A stretch of DNA of 33,594 nt from Streptomyces sp. DvalAA-14 (GTDB lineage Bacteria; Actinomycetota; Actinomycetes; Streptomycetales; Streptomycetaceae), in contig NZ_FMCH01000013.1 in the NCBI RefSeq assembly GCF_900091855.1, positions 1 through 33,594 on the forward strand, read 5' to 3'. The translations under genes were made by a program, and so were the position numbers. Numbering within the stretch: position 1 is the first letter of the stretch; each line of letters opens with the position of its first letter. This document shows positions 16,559 through 24,239 of the stretch, piece by piece. The notes under the pieces were generated by a model. It saw only the letters and a program-made list of their open reading frames with translations. It was not told where the DNA came from and searched no databases.

Positions 16559-16657
16559 GGGTTGGCTCCTCTGACGAACGGGGTGCCGACGAGGCGCGTG
16601 CCGCGTCGTACTGACAGACTGTCCGAACGCTACCTAATTCGGTGAGGGAGGCAGTGC

Positions 16658-16984
16658 GTGTCGGAGGTTGCCAGGACGCCCGCTCAGATCGAGGCGGAGA
16701 TCGCTCGCCGCCGGCAGGATCTCGCGGCGACGCTCGACGAACTCGCGGTACGGGTCCACCCCGCGACGATCGCCCGGGACACCAAGGCCAAGGCGGTCTC
16801 CGCGCTGGACCGGACGGTCGGTCAGGCCTATGTCGCGGCCAACCGCGCACTGACGCGGGCCCGGGCCGAGTTCGTCACCGAGGACGGCAGCCCGCGCCCC
16901 GAGCGCATCGTGCCGGTCGCGGTGGCGGCGGTGCTGCTCGTCGGCGTGGTGGCCGGTCTCTCGGCGCGGCGGCGCCGCCGGTAA
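16658..16984 (+). CDS. DUF3618 domain membrane protein
   Basis: 108 residues from a GTG. The start TPAQIEAEIARRRQDLAATLDEL is the DUF3618 signature, an amphipathic helical segment. One transmembrane helix (PVAVAAVLLVGVVAGL, about residues 86-101) follows, then a short Arg-rich end. GGGAGG lies about 10 nt upstream of the GTG. Function unknown; similar proteins are found near the same bcp and groES-like genes. Confidence 0.88.
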   Translation: MSEVARTPAQIEAEIARRRQDLAATLDELAVRVHPATIARDTKAKAVSALDRTVGQAYVAANRALTRARAEFVTEDGSPRPERIVPVAVAAVLLVGVVAGLSARRRRR

Positions 16985-16987
16985 CGT
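16982..16987 (+). promoter_or_regulatory. Predicted -10 box of the GroES-like gene
   Basis: TAACGT, overlapping the TAA stop of the DUF3618 gene, is followed by 7 nt and the GTG at 16995. No Shine-Dalgarno sits before that GTG (the region is CGTCGTC), so a leaderless start is plausible. Confidence 0.4.
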
Positions 16988-16994
16988 CGTCGTC

Positions 16995-17336
16995 GTGAGT
17001 TCCAAGAGCGAGCACGACAAACTGCCCATCCGCATGCTGCACGACCGGGTCCTCGTGCGGCAGGAGGGCGGCGAGGGCGAGCGCCGCAGCGGCGGCGGCA
17101 TCCTGATCCCCGCGACCGCCGCCGTCGGCAAGCGGCTGGCCTGGGCCGAGGTCGTCGCGGTCGGCCAGAACGTACGCACTGTCGAGGTCGGCGACCGGGT
17201 GCTGTACGACCCCGAGGACCGGGCGGAGGTCGAGGTGCGCGGGATCGCGTACGTCCTGATGCGCGAGCGCGATCTGCACGCGGTCGCCGCCGAGCGCCTC
17301 GAAGGCGGCGACGACTCCACCGGGCTCTACCTCTAG
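16995..17336 (+). CDS. GroES-like co-chaperonin paralogue
   Basis: 113 residues, GTG start. The GroES pattern is visible: PIRMLHDRVLVRQEGGEGERRSGGGILIPATA, VVAVGQNVRTVEVGDRVLYDPEDRAEVEV and YVLMRERDLHAV. It is longer than standard GroES (about 97-102 aa) because of a charged N-terminal extension and a C-terminal tail ending DDSTGLYL. No groEL is nearby, so this is not the main groES, which sits with groEL elsewhere in Streptomyces. It might give a modified chaperonin cap or have another role. Confidence 0.85.
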   Translation: MSSKSEHDKLPIRMLHDRVLVRQEGGEGERRSGGGILIPATAAVGKRLAWAEVVAVGQNVRTVEVGDRVLYDPEDRAEVEVRGIAYVLMRERDLHAVAAERLEGGDDSTGLYL

Positions 17337-17375
17337 CCGCGGTCGGCAGCCCGCAGCCCGCGGCCCGCAGTCGGG

Positions 17376-17401
17376 GGCCCCGGCGCGGCGGCGCCGGGGC
17401 C
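17376..17401. terminator. Bidirectional terminator between GroES-like and PBP genes
   Basis: GGCCCCGGCGC (17376-17386), loop GGCG, GCGCCGGGGCC (17391-17401), a perfect 11-bp stem in the 78-nt gap between convergent genes. Just before it are short GCCCGCA-type repeats (17348-17370). Confidence 0.85.
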
Positions 17402-17414
17402 GGGCGGGCTCGGG

Positions 17415-19769
17415 TCAGCCGCCGCCGCTGGTCCCGTTCACACTCCCGTTCCCCGTGCCGCCCGTGGTGCCGCCGCTGCCGCCTCCCTTGGTCGGTCCGC
17501 CGCCCGGCCCCGGACCGCCCGTGCCGCCGCCGGTCAGCCCGCCGATCGGATTCAGCGTCTGCGTGTCGGTCGGCGTGGGCGGGGGCGTCGCGGTGTCCGT
17601 CGGCGTCGGCTCGGTGCTCGGGTCGGCCGGCGGCGTGCTCGGCGGCTGGGTGGTCTGCGGCGGCTGCGTGGTTCCGGTCGGCGGCTGGGTGGTCTGCGGC
17701 GGCTCGGTGGTCGCGGTGGTGGGCGGTTCGGTGCTGGGCGGCGGCTTCTGGGCGCCGTCCGCCAGGGTGAGGGCGAAGTTCTGCCGGGGCACGCCGCTGA
17801 GCGCGTCACCGGTGTACTGCGCCCACACGGCGCCGGGCGGGCCGCCGCCGTTCATCCGTCCGCCGCCCAGCGCGCCGGTCAGCGACTCCTGGGCGCCGGT
17901 GTCCGGATTCATGCCGAGCACCGCCACGACCGTGGCCAGCTTCGGGGTGTAGCCGGCGAACCAGGCCGCCTTGTCGTTCTCCGCGGTACCGGTCTTCGCC
18001 GCCGAGGGCCAGCCCGAGTTCCGCGCGGCCGCGGCCGTGCCGTTGGCGCTGTTCACCACGCTGCGCAGCACTGAGGTGGTGGTGTCCGCGGCCGTCCGCG
18101 GCACCGCCTGCACCGGGCGCCGGGCGGGCAGGGACAGGTCGCTGCCGTCCTTGCTGACCTTGACCACCAGCGTGTACGGGATCTCCTTGCCGTGATCGGC
18201 CAGCGTCGCGTACATCTGCGCCATGTCCAGCGGGCTGGCGCTCGGCGTACCGAAGGCGCCCAGCGCCATGGCCGGCGTCTTGGGGATGTCCACCGAGTCC
18301 GGCATCCCCAGGTCGTGGGCGGTGTCTATCACTTTGGACGTCCCGACGTCCTGCGCCATCTGCGCGAAGACCGCGTTCACCGACTGGTCCATCGCCCGGG
18401 TGACGGTGATGTGCCCGGGTGAGGCCCCGTCCTCGTTGCCCGGCGCGTAGCCGACCGGCCCGTTCGGGCCCTGTACCGGCCGGTGGTTGGTGCCGTCGTA
18501 GACGGTGTTGGGCGTGATCGTCTCGCCGTCCTGGGTCTGCGAGTCGTTCTGCACCGCCGAGGTCAGGATCACCGGCTTGAAGGTCGAGCCCGGCTGGTAG
18601 GTGGAGTTGGTGGCGCTGCTCACGTACTGCTTGGTGTAGTCGATCCCCCCGTAGAGGGCCACGACATCGCTGGTGGCCGGGTCGATGGAGACCCCGCCGG
18701 CCCGCACGTAGGAGTCGGCCTTGGTGTTGCCGCGCTTGTTGTAGACGTTGTCCTCGGCGGCCTGGACGAGGGCGTCCTCCTTGGGCTTCTGGATGGTGGT
18801 GACGATCCGGTAGCCGCCCGCCGCCAGTGCGTCGCTGTCGACGATGTGGTGGTCGGTGAGGTAGCGGTTGACCGCCTCGATGATGTAGCCGCGCTGGCCG
18901 GCCTTGCTGGCTATCGGCTTCGGTTTGCCGATCTTCGGGAAGGTGGTGGCGTTGCGCTGCGAGGCGGTGAGCCAGCCCTCCTTGACCATGCCGTTCAGCA
19001 CGTAGTTCCAGCGGCCCTCGGCGGCCGGCGCGTTCTCCGGGTGCGCGGCCAGGTCGTACTCGCTGGGCGCGTTGAGCAGCGTGGCCAGATAGGCGCCCTC
19101 GGCGGTGGTCAGGTCGGCCGCGTCCTTGTTGAAGTACGCCTGGGCCGCCGCCTGGATGCCGTACGCGTTGCGTCCGTAGTAGCTGGTGTTGAGGTAGCCC
19201 TCCAGGATCTGGCTCTTGGTCTCGTTGCGATCCAGCTTGATCGCGATGAAGAATTCCTTGACCTTGCGGCTCGCGGTCTGGTTCTGGTTCAGGTAGTAGT
19301 TCTTCACGTACTGCTGGGTGATGGTCGAGCCGGACTGCTTGCCCTTGCCGGTCGCGGTGTTCCAGGCGGCGCGGAGCATCGACTTGGGGCTCACCGCGGA
19401 CTCGTGGTAGAAGTTCCGGTCCTCGGCCGACAGCACCGCGTGCTGGGTGCTCTTGGCCACCTCGCTGAGCGGCACGTTCTGCCGGTTGACCGCCCCGTCC
19501 CGGGACAGCTCGGTCTTGCCGTCGGCGTAGAGGTAGACGTTGTTCTGCGCGACCGCCGCCGCGTTCGCGTCCGGGATCGACACCAGGGCGTAGCCGACGA
19601 AGAAGGCGCCGATCAGCAGCGCCGCCCCGGTCAGTACGAGGGTCACGGTCGTCTTGAACGACGGCAGCACCCGGCGCAGCCCGGTCCGCCGGGTGCGCTC
19701 CTCGCGGTCGGCCGGGGCCGGGCGGGGCGCCCAGCCGGCTTGCGTACCCATGCTCGGCACATCACTCAT
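17415..19769 (-). CDS. Bifunctional penicillin-binding protein (class A PBP)
   Basis: 784 residues. Start ATG at 19769 has GGAGGAG 11 nt upstream; a longer frame to 19829 is not needed. Order: cytoplasmic N-terminus with basic residues, one transmembrane helix (about 38-60), a GT51 glycosyltransferase domain with catalytic Glu116 (SAEDRNFYHE) and GSTITQQYVKN, a PASTA-free linker, then a transpeptidase with Ser395 in GSTFKP, an SVN motif and KTG at 592-594. It polymerises and crosslinks peptidoglycan. The last ~130 residues are Thr/Pro-rich then Gly-rich low complexity, probably a wall-spanning tail. Likely monocistronic. Confidence 0.95.
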   Translation of the reverse strand: MSDVPSMGTQAGWAPRPAPADREERTRRTGLRRVLPSFKTTVTLVLTGAALLIGAFFVGYALVSIPDANAAAVAQNNVYLYADGKTELSRDGAVNRQNVPLSEVAKSTQHAVLSAEDRNFYHESAVSPKSMLRAAWNTATGKGKQSGSTITQQYVKNYYLNQNQTASRKVKEFFIAIKLDRNETKSQILEGYLNTSYYGRNAYGIQAAAQAYFNKDAADLTTAEGAYLATLLNAPSEYDLAAHPENAPAAEGRWNYVLNGMVKEGWLTASQRNATTFPKIGKPKPIASKAGQRGYIIEAVNRYLTDHHIVDSDALAAGGYRIVTTIQKPKEDALVQAAEDNVYNKRGNTKADSYVRAGGVSIDPATSDVVALYGGIDYTKQYVSSATNSTYQPGSTFKPVILTSAVQNDSQTQDGETITPNTVYDGTNHRPVQGPNGPVGYAPGNEDGASPGHITVTRAMDQSVNAVFAQMAQDVGTSKVIDTAHDLGMPDSVDIPKTPAMALGAFGTPSASPLDMAQMYATLADHGKEIPYTLVVKVSKDGSDLSLPARRPVQAVPRTAADTTTSVLRSVVNSANGTAAAARNSGWPSAAKTGTAENDKAAWFAGYTPKLATVVAVLGMNPDTGAQESLTGALGGGRMNGGGPPGAVWAQYTGDALSGVPRQNFALTLADGAQKPPPSTEPPTTATTEPPQTTQPPTGTTQPPQTTQPPSTPPADPSTEPTPTDTATPPPTPTDTQTLNPIGGLTGGGTGGPGPGGGPTKGGGSGGTTGGTGNGSVNGTSGGG

Positions 19770-19909
19770 GTCTAGTGGGACTCCTCCGCCGCCGCCGAGG
19801 TTGGTCTGCGACGGAACATGGTGGACCAATCGTTACGTACGCTCCCGTACACGCGAAAAGCATCCAGTCAACACTGTCGCATCATCTGTCCCGGGACGGA
19901 CCGATGGCA

Positions 19910-19930
19910 CACATCCGTGACAGGGATGTG
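19910..19930. promoter_or_regulatory. Interrupted palindrome upstream of the PBP gene
   Basis: CACATCC (19910-19916), 7-nt spacer, GGATGTG (19924-19930). The same stretch contains the direct repeat GTGACAGG twice (19917-19924 and 19928-19935), 11 bp apart, about one helical turn. Together they look like a regulator binding site. It lies about 140 bp from the PBP start. Confidence 0.45.
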
Positions 19931-20004
19931 ACAGGTAGTCCCGCACAGCTGCCCGCAGCCGCGCCCGCTCCGGGGCCCGGACTCACCCGAACGGGCGAAA
20001 ACCG

Positions 20005-20035
20005 TTGGTGGCCGGCCGAGTGCCCGTACTAGGGT
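20005..20035 (+). promoter_or_regulatory. Candidate promoter of the ABC-2 operon
   Basis: TTGGTG (20005-20010) and TAGGGT (20030-20035) with a 19-bp spacer fit a vegetative Streptomyces promoter, inside CGTACTAGGGT. Transcription would start near 20042, giving a 5' leader of about 110 nt. Confidence 0.45.
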
Positions 20036-20057
20036 CAGCCGCTTGTGTGCCGGGCGC

Positions 20058-20083
20058 CGGCCGGTGACTCCGGACACCGGCCG
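20058..20083 (+). other. Hairpin in the ABC-2 operon leader
   Basis: CGGCCGGTG (20058-20066) and CACCGGCCG (20075-20083), a perfect 9-bp stem with an 8-nt loop. It is followed by a GGTGAY hexamer repeat (about 20090-20110) and GGTCCCGCGG twice (20108-20117, 20119-20128). Could be an attenuator or an mRNA-stabilising structure. Confidence 0.5.
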
Positions 20084-20151
20084 CTGGTCGGTGATGGTGA
20101 CGGTGACGGTCCCGCGGTGGTCCCGCGGCGGCGGAGGGGGTGCGGCGGCGG

Positions 20152-20955
20152 ATGGGCGGTTTCTACGCGGCCGTGGTCGTCCGCGGCTTCCGGCGGTACG
20201 CCACCTACCGCGTCGCGACCGCCGCCGGGGTCTTCACCAACACCGTCTTCGGGCTGATCATCTCCTACAGCTACATCGCGCTGTGGGACCAGCGCCCGCA
20301 CCTCGGCGGCTACAGCGAGTCCCAGGCGCTGACCTACGTCTGGGTCGGCCAGGGGGTGCTGATGACGATGGCGCTGATGGGCGGCGGCTTCGAGGACGAG
20401 CTGATGGAGCGGATCAGGTCCGGCGACATCGCGGTGGACCTCTACCGGCCGGCCGACCTGCAGGGCTGGTGGCTGGCGGCGGACCTCGGCCGGTCCGCCT
20501 TCCACCTGCTCGGGCGGGGAATCCTGCCGATGACCGTCGGATCCCTGCTCTTCGACCTGGCGCTGCCCGGCGATGTGCTGACCTGGGTGGTGTTCCTGGT
20601 GTCGATCACGCTGGGCGCCGTGGTGAGCTTCGCGCTGCGCTTCCTGGTGGCGCTCAGCGCCTTCTGGCTGCTGGACGGGGCCGGCGTCAGCCAGGTGGCC
20701 TGGCTGGCCGGACTGTTCTTCTCCGGGATGCTGCTGCCGCTGACGGTCTTCCCCGGCGCGCTGGGCGAGGTGGCGCGGGCGTTGCCCTGGTCGGCGATGC
20801 TCCAGGTGCCGGCCGATGTGCTGCTCGGGCGGCACCGGGGGAGCGGGGCGGTGCTCGCCCTGGCGTTCCAGGCGGGCTGGGCGGTGGTGCTGCTGGGCGC
20901 GGGGCGGCTGCTGCAGGCGGTCGCGACCCGTCGGGTGGTGGTGCAGGGTGGCTGA
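20152..20955 (+). CDS. ABC-2 type transporter permease (first subunit)
   Basis: 267 residues with about six transmembrane helices. It begins MGGFYAAVVVRGFRRYATYRVATAAGVFTN (in parts), characteristic of the ABC-2 family 'DUF990/ABC2_membrane_6' permeases that occur as pairs. The central loop LMERIRSGDIAVDLYRPADLQ is the conserved cytoplasmic segment of this family. ATG at 20152 is preceded by a GGAGGGGG tract (20133-20140). Overlaps the second permease gene by 8 nt. Exporter subunit; substrate unknown. Confidence 0.88.
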   Translation: MGGFYAAVVVRGFRRYATYRVATAAGVFTNTVFGLIISYSYIALWDQRPHLGGYSESQALTYVWVGQGVLMTMALMGGGFEDELMERIRSGDIAVDLYRPADLQGWWLAADLGRSAFHLLGRGILPMTVGSLLFDLALPGDVLTWVVFLVSITLGAVVSFALRFLVALSAFWLLDGAGVSQVAWLAGLFFSGMLLPLTVFPGALGEVARALPWSAMLQVPADVLLGRHRGSGAVLALAFQAGWAVVLLGAGRLLQAVATRRVVVQGG

Positions 20956-21877
20956 GTACGCAGAGTACGCGGACGGTCCGCCGGCGGTGCCCGCGGCCGC
21001 GCCGATTACCGGCGCCGGGCCGCACGCGCCGTGGCGGCACGCCCCCGACGGGCCGCACGGCCCCTGGCGGCGCGCCACCGAGTCGGTGCGCGCCTACCGG
21101 CTGATCGTCGCCATGTGGATCCGCTCGACCATGGCCTACCGCACGTCCTTCCTGCTCACCGCGTTCGGCAACTTCGCCGCCACCGCGCTGGACTTCGTCA
21201 CCATCCTGCTGATGTTCTCGCACATCACCGTGCTGGGCGGCTTCACCCTGCCCGAGGTCGCCTTCCTCTACGGCACCTCCAGCACGTCCTTCGGCCTGGC
21301 CGACCTGGTGATGGGTTCCATGGACCGGCTCGGGCGCCGGGTCCGGGACGGCACGCTGGACACGCTGCTGCTGCGCCCGGTGCCGGTGCTCGCCCAGGTC
21401 GCCGCCGACCGCTTCGCGCTGCGCCGGCTCGGCCGCGTCACCCAGGGCCTGCTGGTGCTGGCCTGGTCGCTGGCCCGGCTGGACGTGGCCTGGACCCCGG
21501 TGAAGCTGCTGATGCTGCCGGTGATGCTGCTGTCCGGCGGAGCGCTGTTCAGCGCGGTCTTCGTGGGCGGCGCCGCCTTCCAGTTCTGGGCCAACGACGC
21601 CGCGGAGGTGCAGAGTTCGGTCACGTACGGCGGCAACACGATGCTCCAGTACCCGCCGAACATCTTCGCCCGCGACCTGGTGCGCGGGGTCACCTTCGTG
21701 GTGCCGCTCGCCTTCGTCAACTGGCTGCCCGCGCTGTACGTGCTGGGTGAGCCCGATCCTCTCGGCCTGCCCGCCTGGGTGGACTTCGCCTCGCCGGCCG
21801 TGGCGCTGCTGTGCTGCGCGCTGGCGGGCCTGGCCTGGCGCGCGGGCCTTCGTTCGTACCGCAGCACAGGGAGCTGA
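20948..21877 (+). CDS. ABC-2 type transporter permease (second subunit)
   Basis: 309 residues from the GTG at 20948 inside the end of the preceding gene; a later GTG at 21089 would give a shorter protein close to homologue length, and the first ~47 residues are Ala/Pro/His-rich and possibly not translated. Then RAYRLIVAMWIRSTMAYRTSF begins six helices. The loop RRVRDGTLDTLLLRPVPVL parallels that of the first permease (RSGDIAVDLYRPADL), showing that the two are distant paralogues forming a heterodimer. Followed by the ATPase gene after 7 nt. Confidence 0.85.
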   Translation: MAEYAEYADGPPAVPAAAPITGAGPHAPWRHAPDGPHGPWRRATESVRAYRLIVAMWIRSTMAYRTSFLLTAFGNFAATALDFVTILLMFSHITVLGGFTLPEVAFLYGTSSTSFGLADLVMGSMDRLGRRVRDGTLDTLLLRPVPVLAQVAADRFALRRLGRVTQGLLVLAWSLARLDVAWTPVKLLMLPVMLLSGGALFSAVFVGGAAFQFWANDAAEVQSSVTYGGNTMLQYPPNIFARDLVRGVTFVVPLAFVNWLPALYVLGEPDPLGLPAWVDFASPAVALLCCALAGLAWRAGLRSYRSTGS

Positions 21878-21884
21878 TGCAGTG

Positions 21885-22967
21885 ATGAGCGCCGAGCCCG
21901 TACCGTCCGCCGACCCCGTTCGACCCGGCCCACCTGTCCCACCCGTCCTCCCCGTCCTCCCCGGCGAACCGGTGGGGGCGCCGGCGTCCCGGTCCGCGCC
22001 GGTGCCCGCCACCGAGGCCGTCATCGAACTCGACGACGTACGCAAGGTGTTCGACGTACGCCGCCGGACGGGCCCGCTGCGCCGCGAACGCCACCAGGTG
22101 CGGGCGGTCGACGGCATCTCCTTCAGCGTGCCGCGCGGCGAGATCGTCGGCTACATCGGGCCCAACGGCGCCGGCAAGTCCACCACCATCAAGATGCTCA
22201 CCGGCATCCTGAATCCCAGCGGCGGCCGCATCCGCGTCTGCGGGATCGACCCCACCCGTGAACGCGCCCGGCTGGCCCGCCGGATCGGCGTCGTCTTCGG
22301 CCAACGCACCACGCTGTGGTGGGATCTGCCGCTGCGCGACTCGTACGAGCTGGTACGGCGGATGTACCGGATCGAGGACGCCCGCTACGCCGCCAACCTG
22401 CGGGCCTGCGTCGAACTCCTCGACCTCGGGCCTTTGCTGGACGTCCCCGTCCGGCAGCTGTCCCTCGGCCAGCGGATGCGCGGCGACATCGCGGCGGCGC
22501 TGCTGCACGACCCCGAGGTGCTGTACCTGGACGAGCCCACCATCGGGCTGGACGTGGTCAGCAAGGCCCGAGTCCGGGAATTCCTGCGGGACTTCAACGC
22601 CGAACGCGGCACCACGATCCTGCTCACCACGCACGACCTCACCGACATCGAGACGCTGTGCCGCCGGGTGATGGTCATCGACCACGGCCGGGTCATGTAC
22701 GACGGCGAGTTGCGCGGCCTGCACGCGATCGGCGACAGCGAACGCACCCTGGTGGTCGACTTCGCGCACGAACTCCCCCCGGTCCAGGTGGACGGCGCCC
22801 GCTGCGTCAAGGTCGAGGGCCCCCGCCAGTGGCTCGCCTTCCCGGCCGCGGCCAGCGCCGCCCCGCTGGTCGCGGCCGTCGCCGCCACGTATCCCCTGGT
22901 GGACCTGTCGGTACGCGAGCCCGCCATCGAGGAGGTCATCTCCCGGATGTACGGCGAGACCCGCTAG
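21885..22967 (+). CDS. ABC transporter ATP-binding protein
   Basis: 360 residues. Walker A GPNGAGKST, signature LSLGQRMR (a variant of LSGGQ), Walker B VLYLDEPTIGLD and the switch His in LLTTHD are all present, so it should be an active ATPase. The Q-loop region VFGQRTTLWWDLPLRDSYEL is typical of the ATPases serving paired ABC-2/DUF990 permeases. The N-terminal ~45 residues are Pro-rich. ATG 21885 and the adjacent GTG 21882 are both possible; GGGAG is at 21869. Third gene of the export operon. Confidence 0.92.
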   Translation: MSAEPVPSADPVRPGPPVPPVLPVLPGEPVGAPASRSAPVPATEAVIELDDVRKVFDVRRRTGPLRRERHQVRAVDGISFSVPRGEIVGYIGPNGAGKSTTIKMLTGILNPSGGRIRVCGIDPTRERARLARRIGVVFGQRTTLWWDLPLRDSYELVRRMYRIEDARYAANLRACVELLDLGPLLDVPVRQLSLGQRMRGDIAAALLHDPEVLYLDEPTIGLDVVSKARVREFLRDFNAERGTTILLTTHDLTDIETLCRRVMVIDHGRVMYDGELRGLHAIGDSERTLVVDFAHELPPVQVDGARCVKVEGPRQWLAFPAAASAAPLVAAVAATYPLVDLSVREPAIEEVISRMYGETR

Positions 22968-23010
22968 CCCGGACAGGGCCTAGAACGGTCGCGCTGCTCT
23001 GCCGGCCGGA

Positions 23011-24165
23011 TCAGAGGTGCGGGTGCGGGTACTGCTCGGCGCGGTGCTGGAAGGCGAGGATCTTGGGGTTCTGGACGACGCCGGCCCGGATCTCGATCGA
23101 GCGCCGGACGGTGTCGTCGCCGTCCCAGCCGTCGTCGCCTTCGAGGACCGGCCGCAGATACGGCAGGAGCGCCTCGCTGATCTCCCAGGTCGCCGAATTC
23201 CACAGGTAGGACGGGCTGTGGTCGACCCCGTAGTACGCGATGTGGTCGCCGACGGTGAACATCGGCTCGCTGAAGGTGGTGGGGCGGGCCCAGGCGAATC
23301 CCATGCCCTCGTCGCAGGACACGTCGATGATCAGCGTGCCGGGCGCCAGCGCCGGCAGGTCCTCGTCTATCAGGAACATCAGCGGCGCGTCGGTGTCCTG
23401 GAGCACGCAGTTGACGATGATGTCGTGTTCGGCGAGGAACTCGGCCAGCGGCTGCGGGCCGTCCTCGGTGAGGGCGACGCTGCGCCGCGGGTCGAGGGTG
23501 TCGTCGGCCTCGTCGTGGTCGAAGTGCACGATGCGGGCCGAGTGGATCGGCGAGCTGACCGCCGTCACCCCGCGGGCGGTGAGGATGTCCACGTCGTGCA
23601 CGCCCAGCGCGCTGAGCGCGGTCACCGCGCCCCGGGCGGTCGCCCCGAAGCCGATCACCACCGCGCGCTGCCGCCGCCCGTAGTCGCCGGTCACCCCGGT
23701 CAGCTGCATGGCGTGCAGCACCGAGGAGTAGCCGGCCAGCTCGTTGTTCTTGTGGAAGACGTGCAGATTGAACGAGCCCTGGCGGGTCCAGTGGTTCATC
23801 GCCTCGAACGCGATCAGGGTCAGCCGCCGGTCGATCGCGGTCTGCGTGACCTTCTCGTCCTGCACGCAGTGCGGCCACCCCCACAGCACCTGTCCCTCGC
23901 GGAGCTCCGCGAGATCCTCGTGCAGCGGTTTGGCGAGCAGGATCACGTCGCTCTGCGCGATCAGCTCCTCGCGGGAGCGGAAGCCGCCGACCAGGGGTGC
24001 GAGCTGATGGTCCGGGACACCGAAGTGTTCTCCGTAGCCGGTCTCGAGGTAGATGCTGGGCTGGAGGTCGGCGTCGATGCGCTCGAAGTGCGCCGGGTGG
24101 ATCGGCAGACGCCGTTCGTTCTCTTTACGGGTCCGCGCCATGATTCCGAGCTTGAGCTGCTGCAA
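23011..24165 (-). CDS. N5-(carboxyethyl)ornithine synthase-like dehydrogenase
   Basis: 384 residues, alanine dehydrogenase / saccharopine dehydrogenase fold. It starts KLGIMARTRKENERRLPIHP, with the Arg/Lys pair that in this fold binds the keto acid, then FGVPDHQLAPL and VILLAKPLHEDL. The NADPH-binding Rossmann stretch is VVIGFGATARGAVTALSALG. By similarity it would reductively condense pyruvate with ornithine (or lysine) to an N-carboxyethyl amino acid. A TTG at 24165 with AAAGGGG upstream is preferred because it keeps the first beta strand; an ATG at 24141 would cut it. It follows the aminotransferase gene by 74 nt on the same strand. Confidence 0.8.
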   Translation of the reverse strand: MQQLKLGIMARTRKENERRLPIHPAHFERIDADLQPSIYLETGYGEHFGVPDHQLAPLVGGFRSREELIAQSDVILLAKPLHEDLAELREGQVLWGWPHCVQDEKVTQTAIDRRLTLIAFEAMNHWTRQGSFNLHVFHKNNELAGYSSVLHAMQLTGVTGDYGRRQRAVVIGFGATARGAVTALSALGVHDVDILTARGVTAVSSPIHSARIVHFDHDEADDTLDPRRSVALTEDGPQPLAEFLAEHDIIVNCVLQDTDAPLMFLIDEDLPALAPGTLIIDVSCDEGMGFAWARPTTFSEPMFTVGDHIAYYGVDHSPSYLWNSATWEISEALLPYLRPVLEGDDGWDGDDTVRRSIEIRAGVVQNPKILAFQHRAEQYPHPHL

Positions 24166-24239
24166 GATGCCCCTTTGGTTACTGCCTGTTTAACACACCG
24201 CCCCGCCGGGAGCAGCCGGGCGGAGCGGCGCGGGGCCGG

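Larger units (their letters stand above)
19770..20151. other. Divergent promoter region between PBP and ABC-2 operon
   Basis: 382 nt without a gene. Left part: AT-richer sequence with an interrupted palindrome (19910-19930). Right part: a candidate promoter for the ABC operon, then a strong hairpin and short direct repeats in what would be its ~110-nt 5' leader. Confidence 0.65.

Noticed and set aside
18483..19775. 430-codon plus-strand frame over the PBP gene
   Set aside because: Antisense shadow; all PBP catalytic motifs are on the minus strand.
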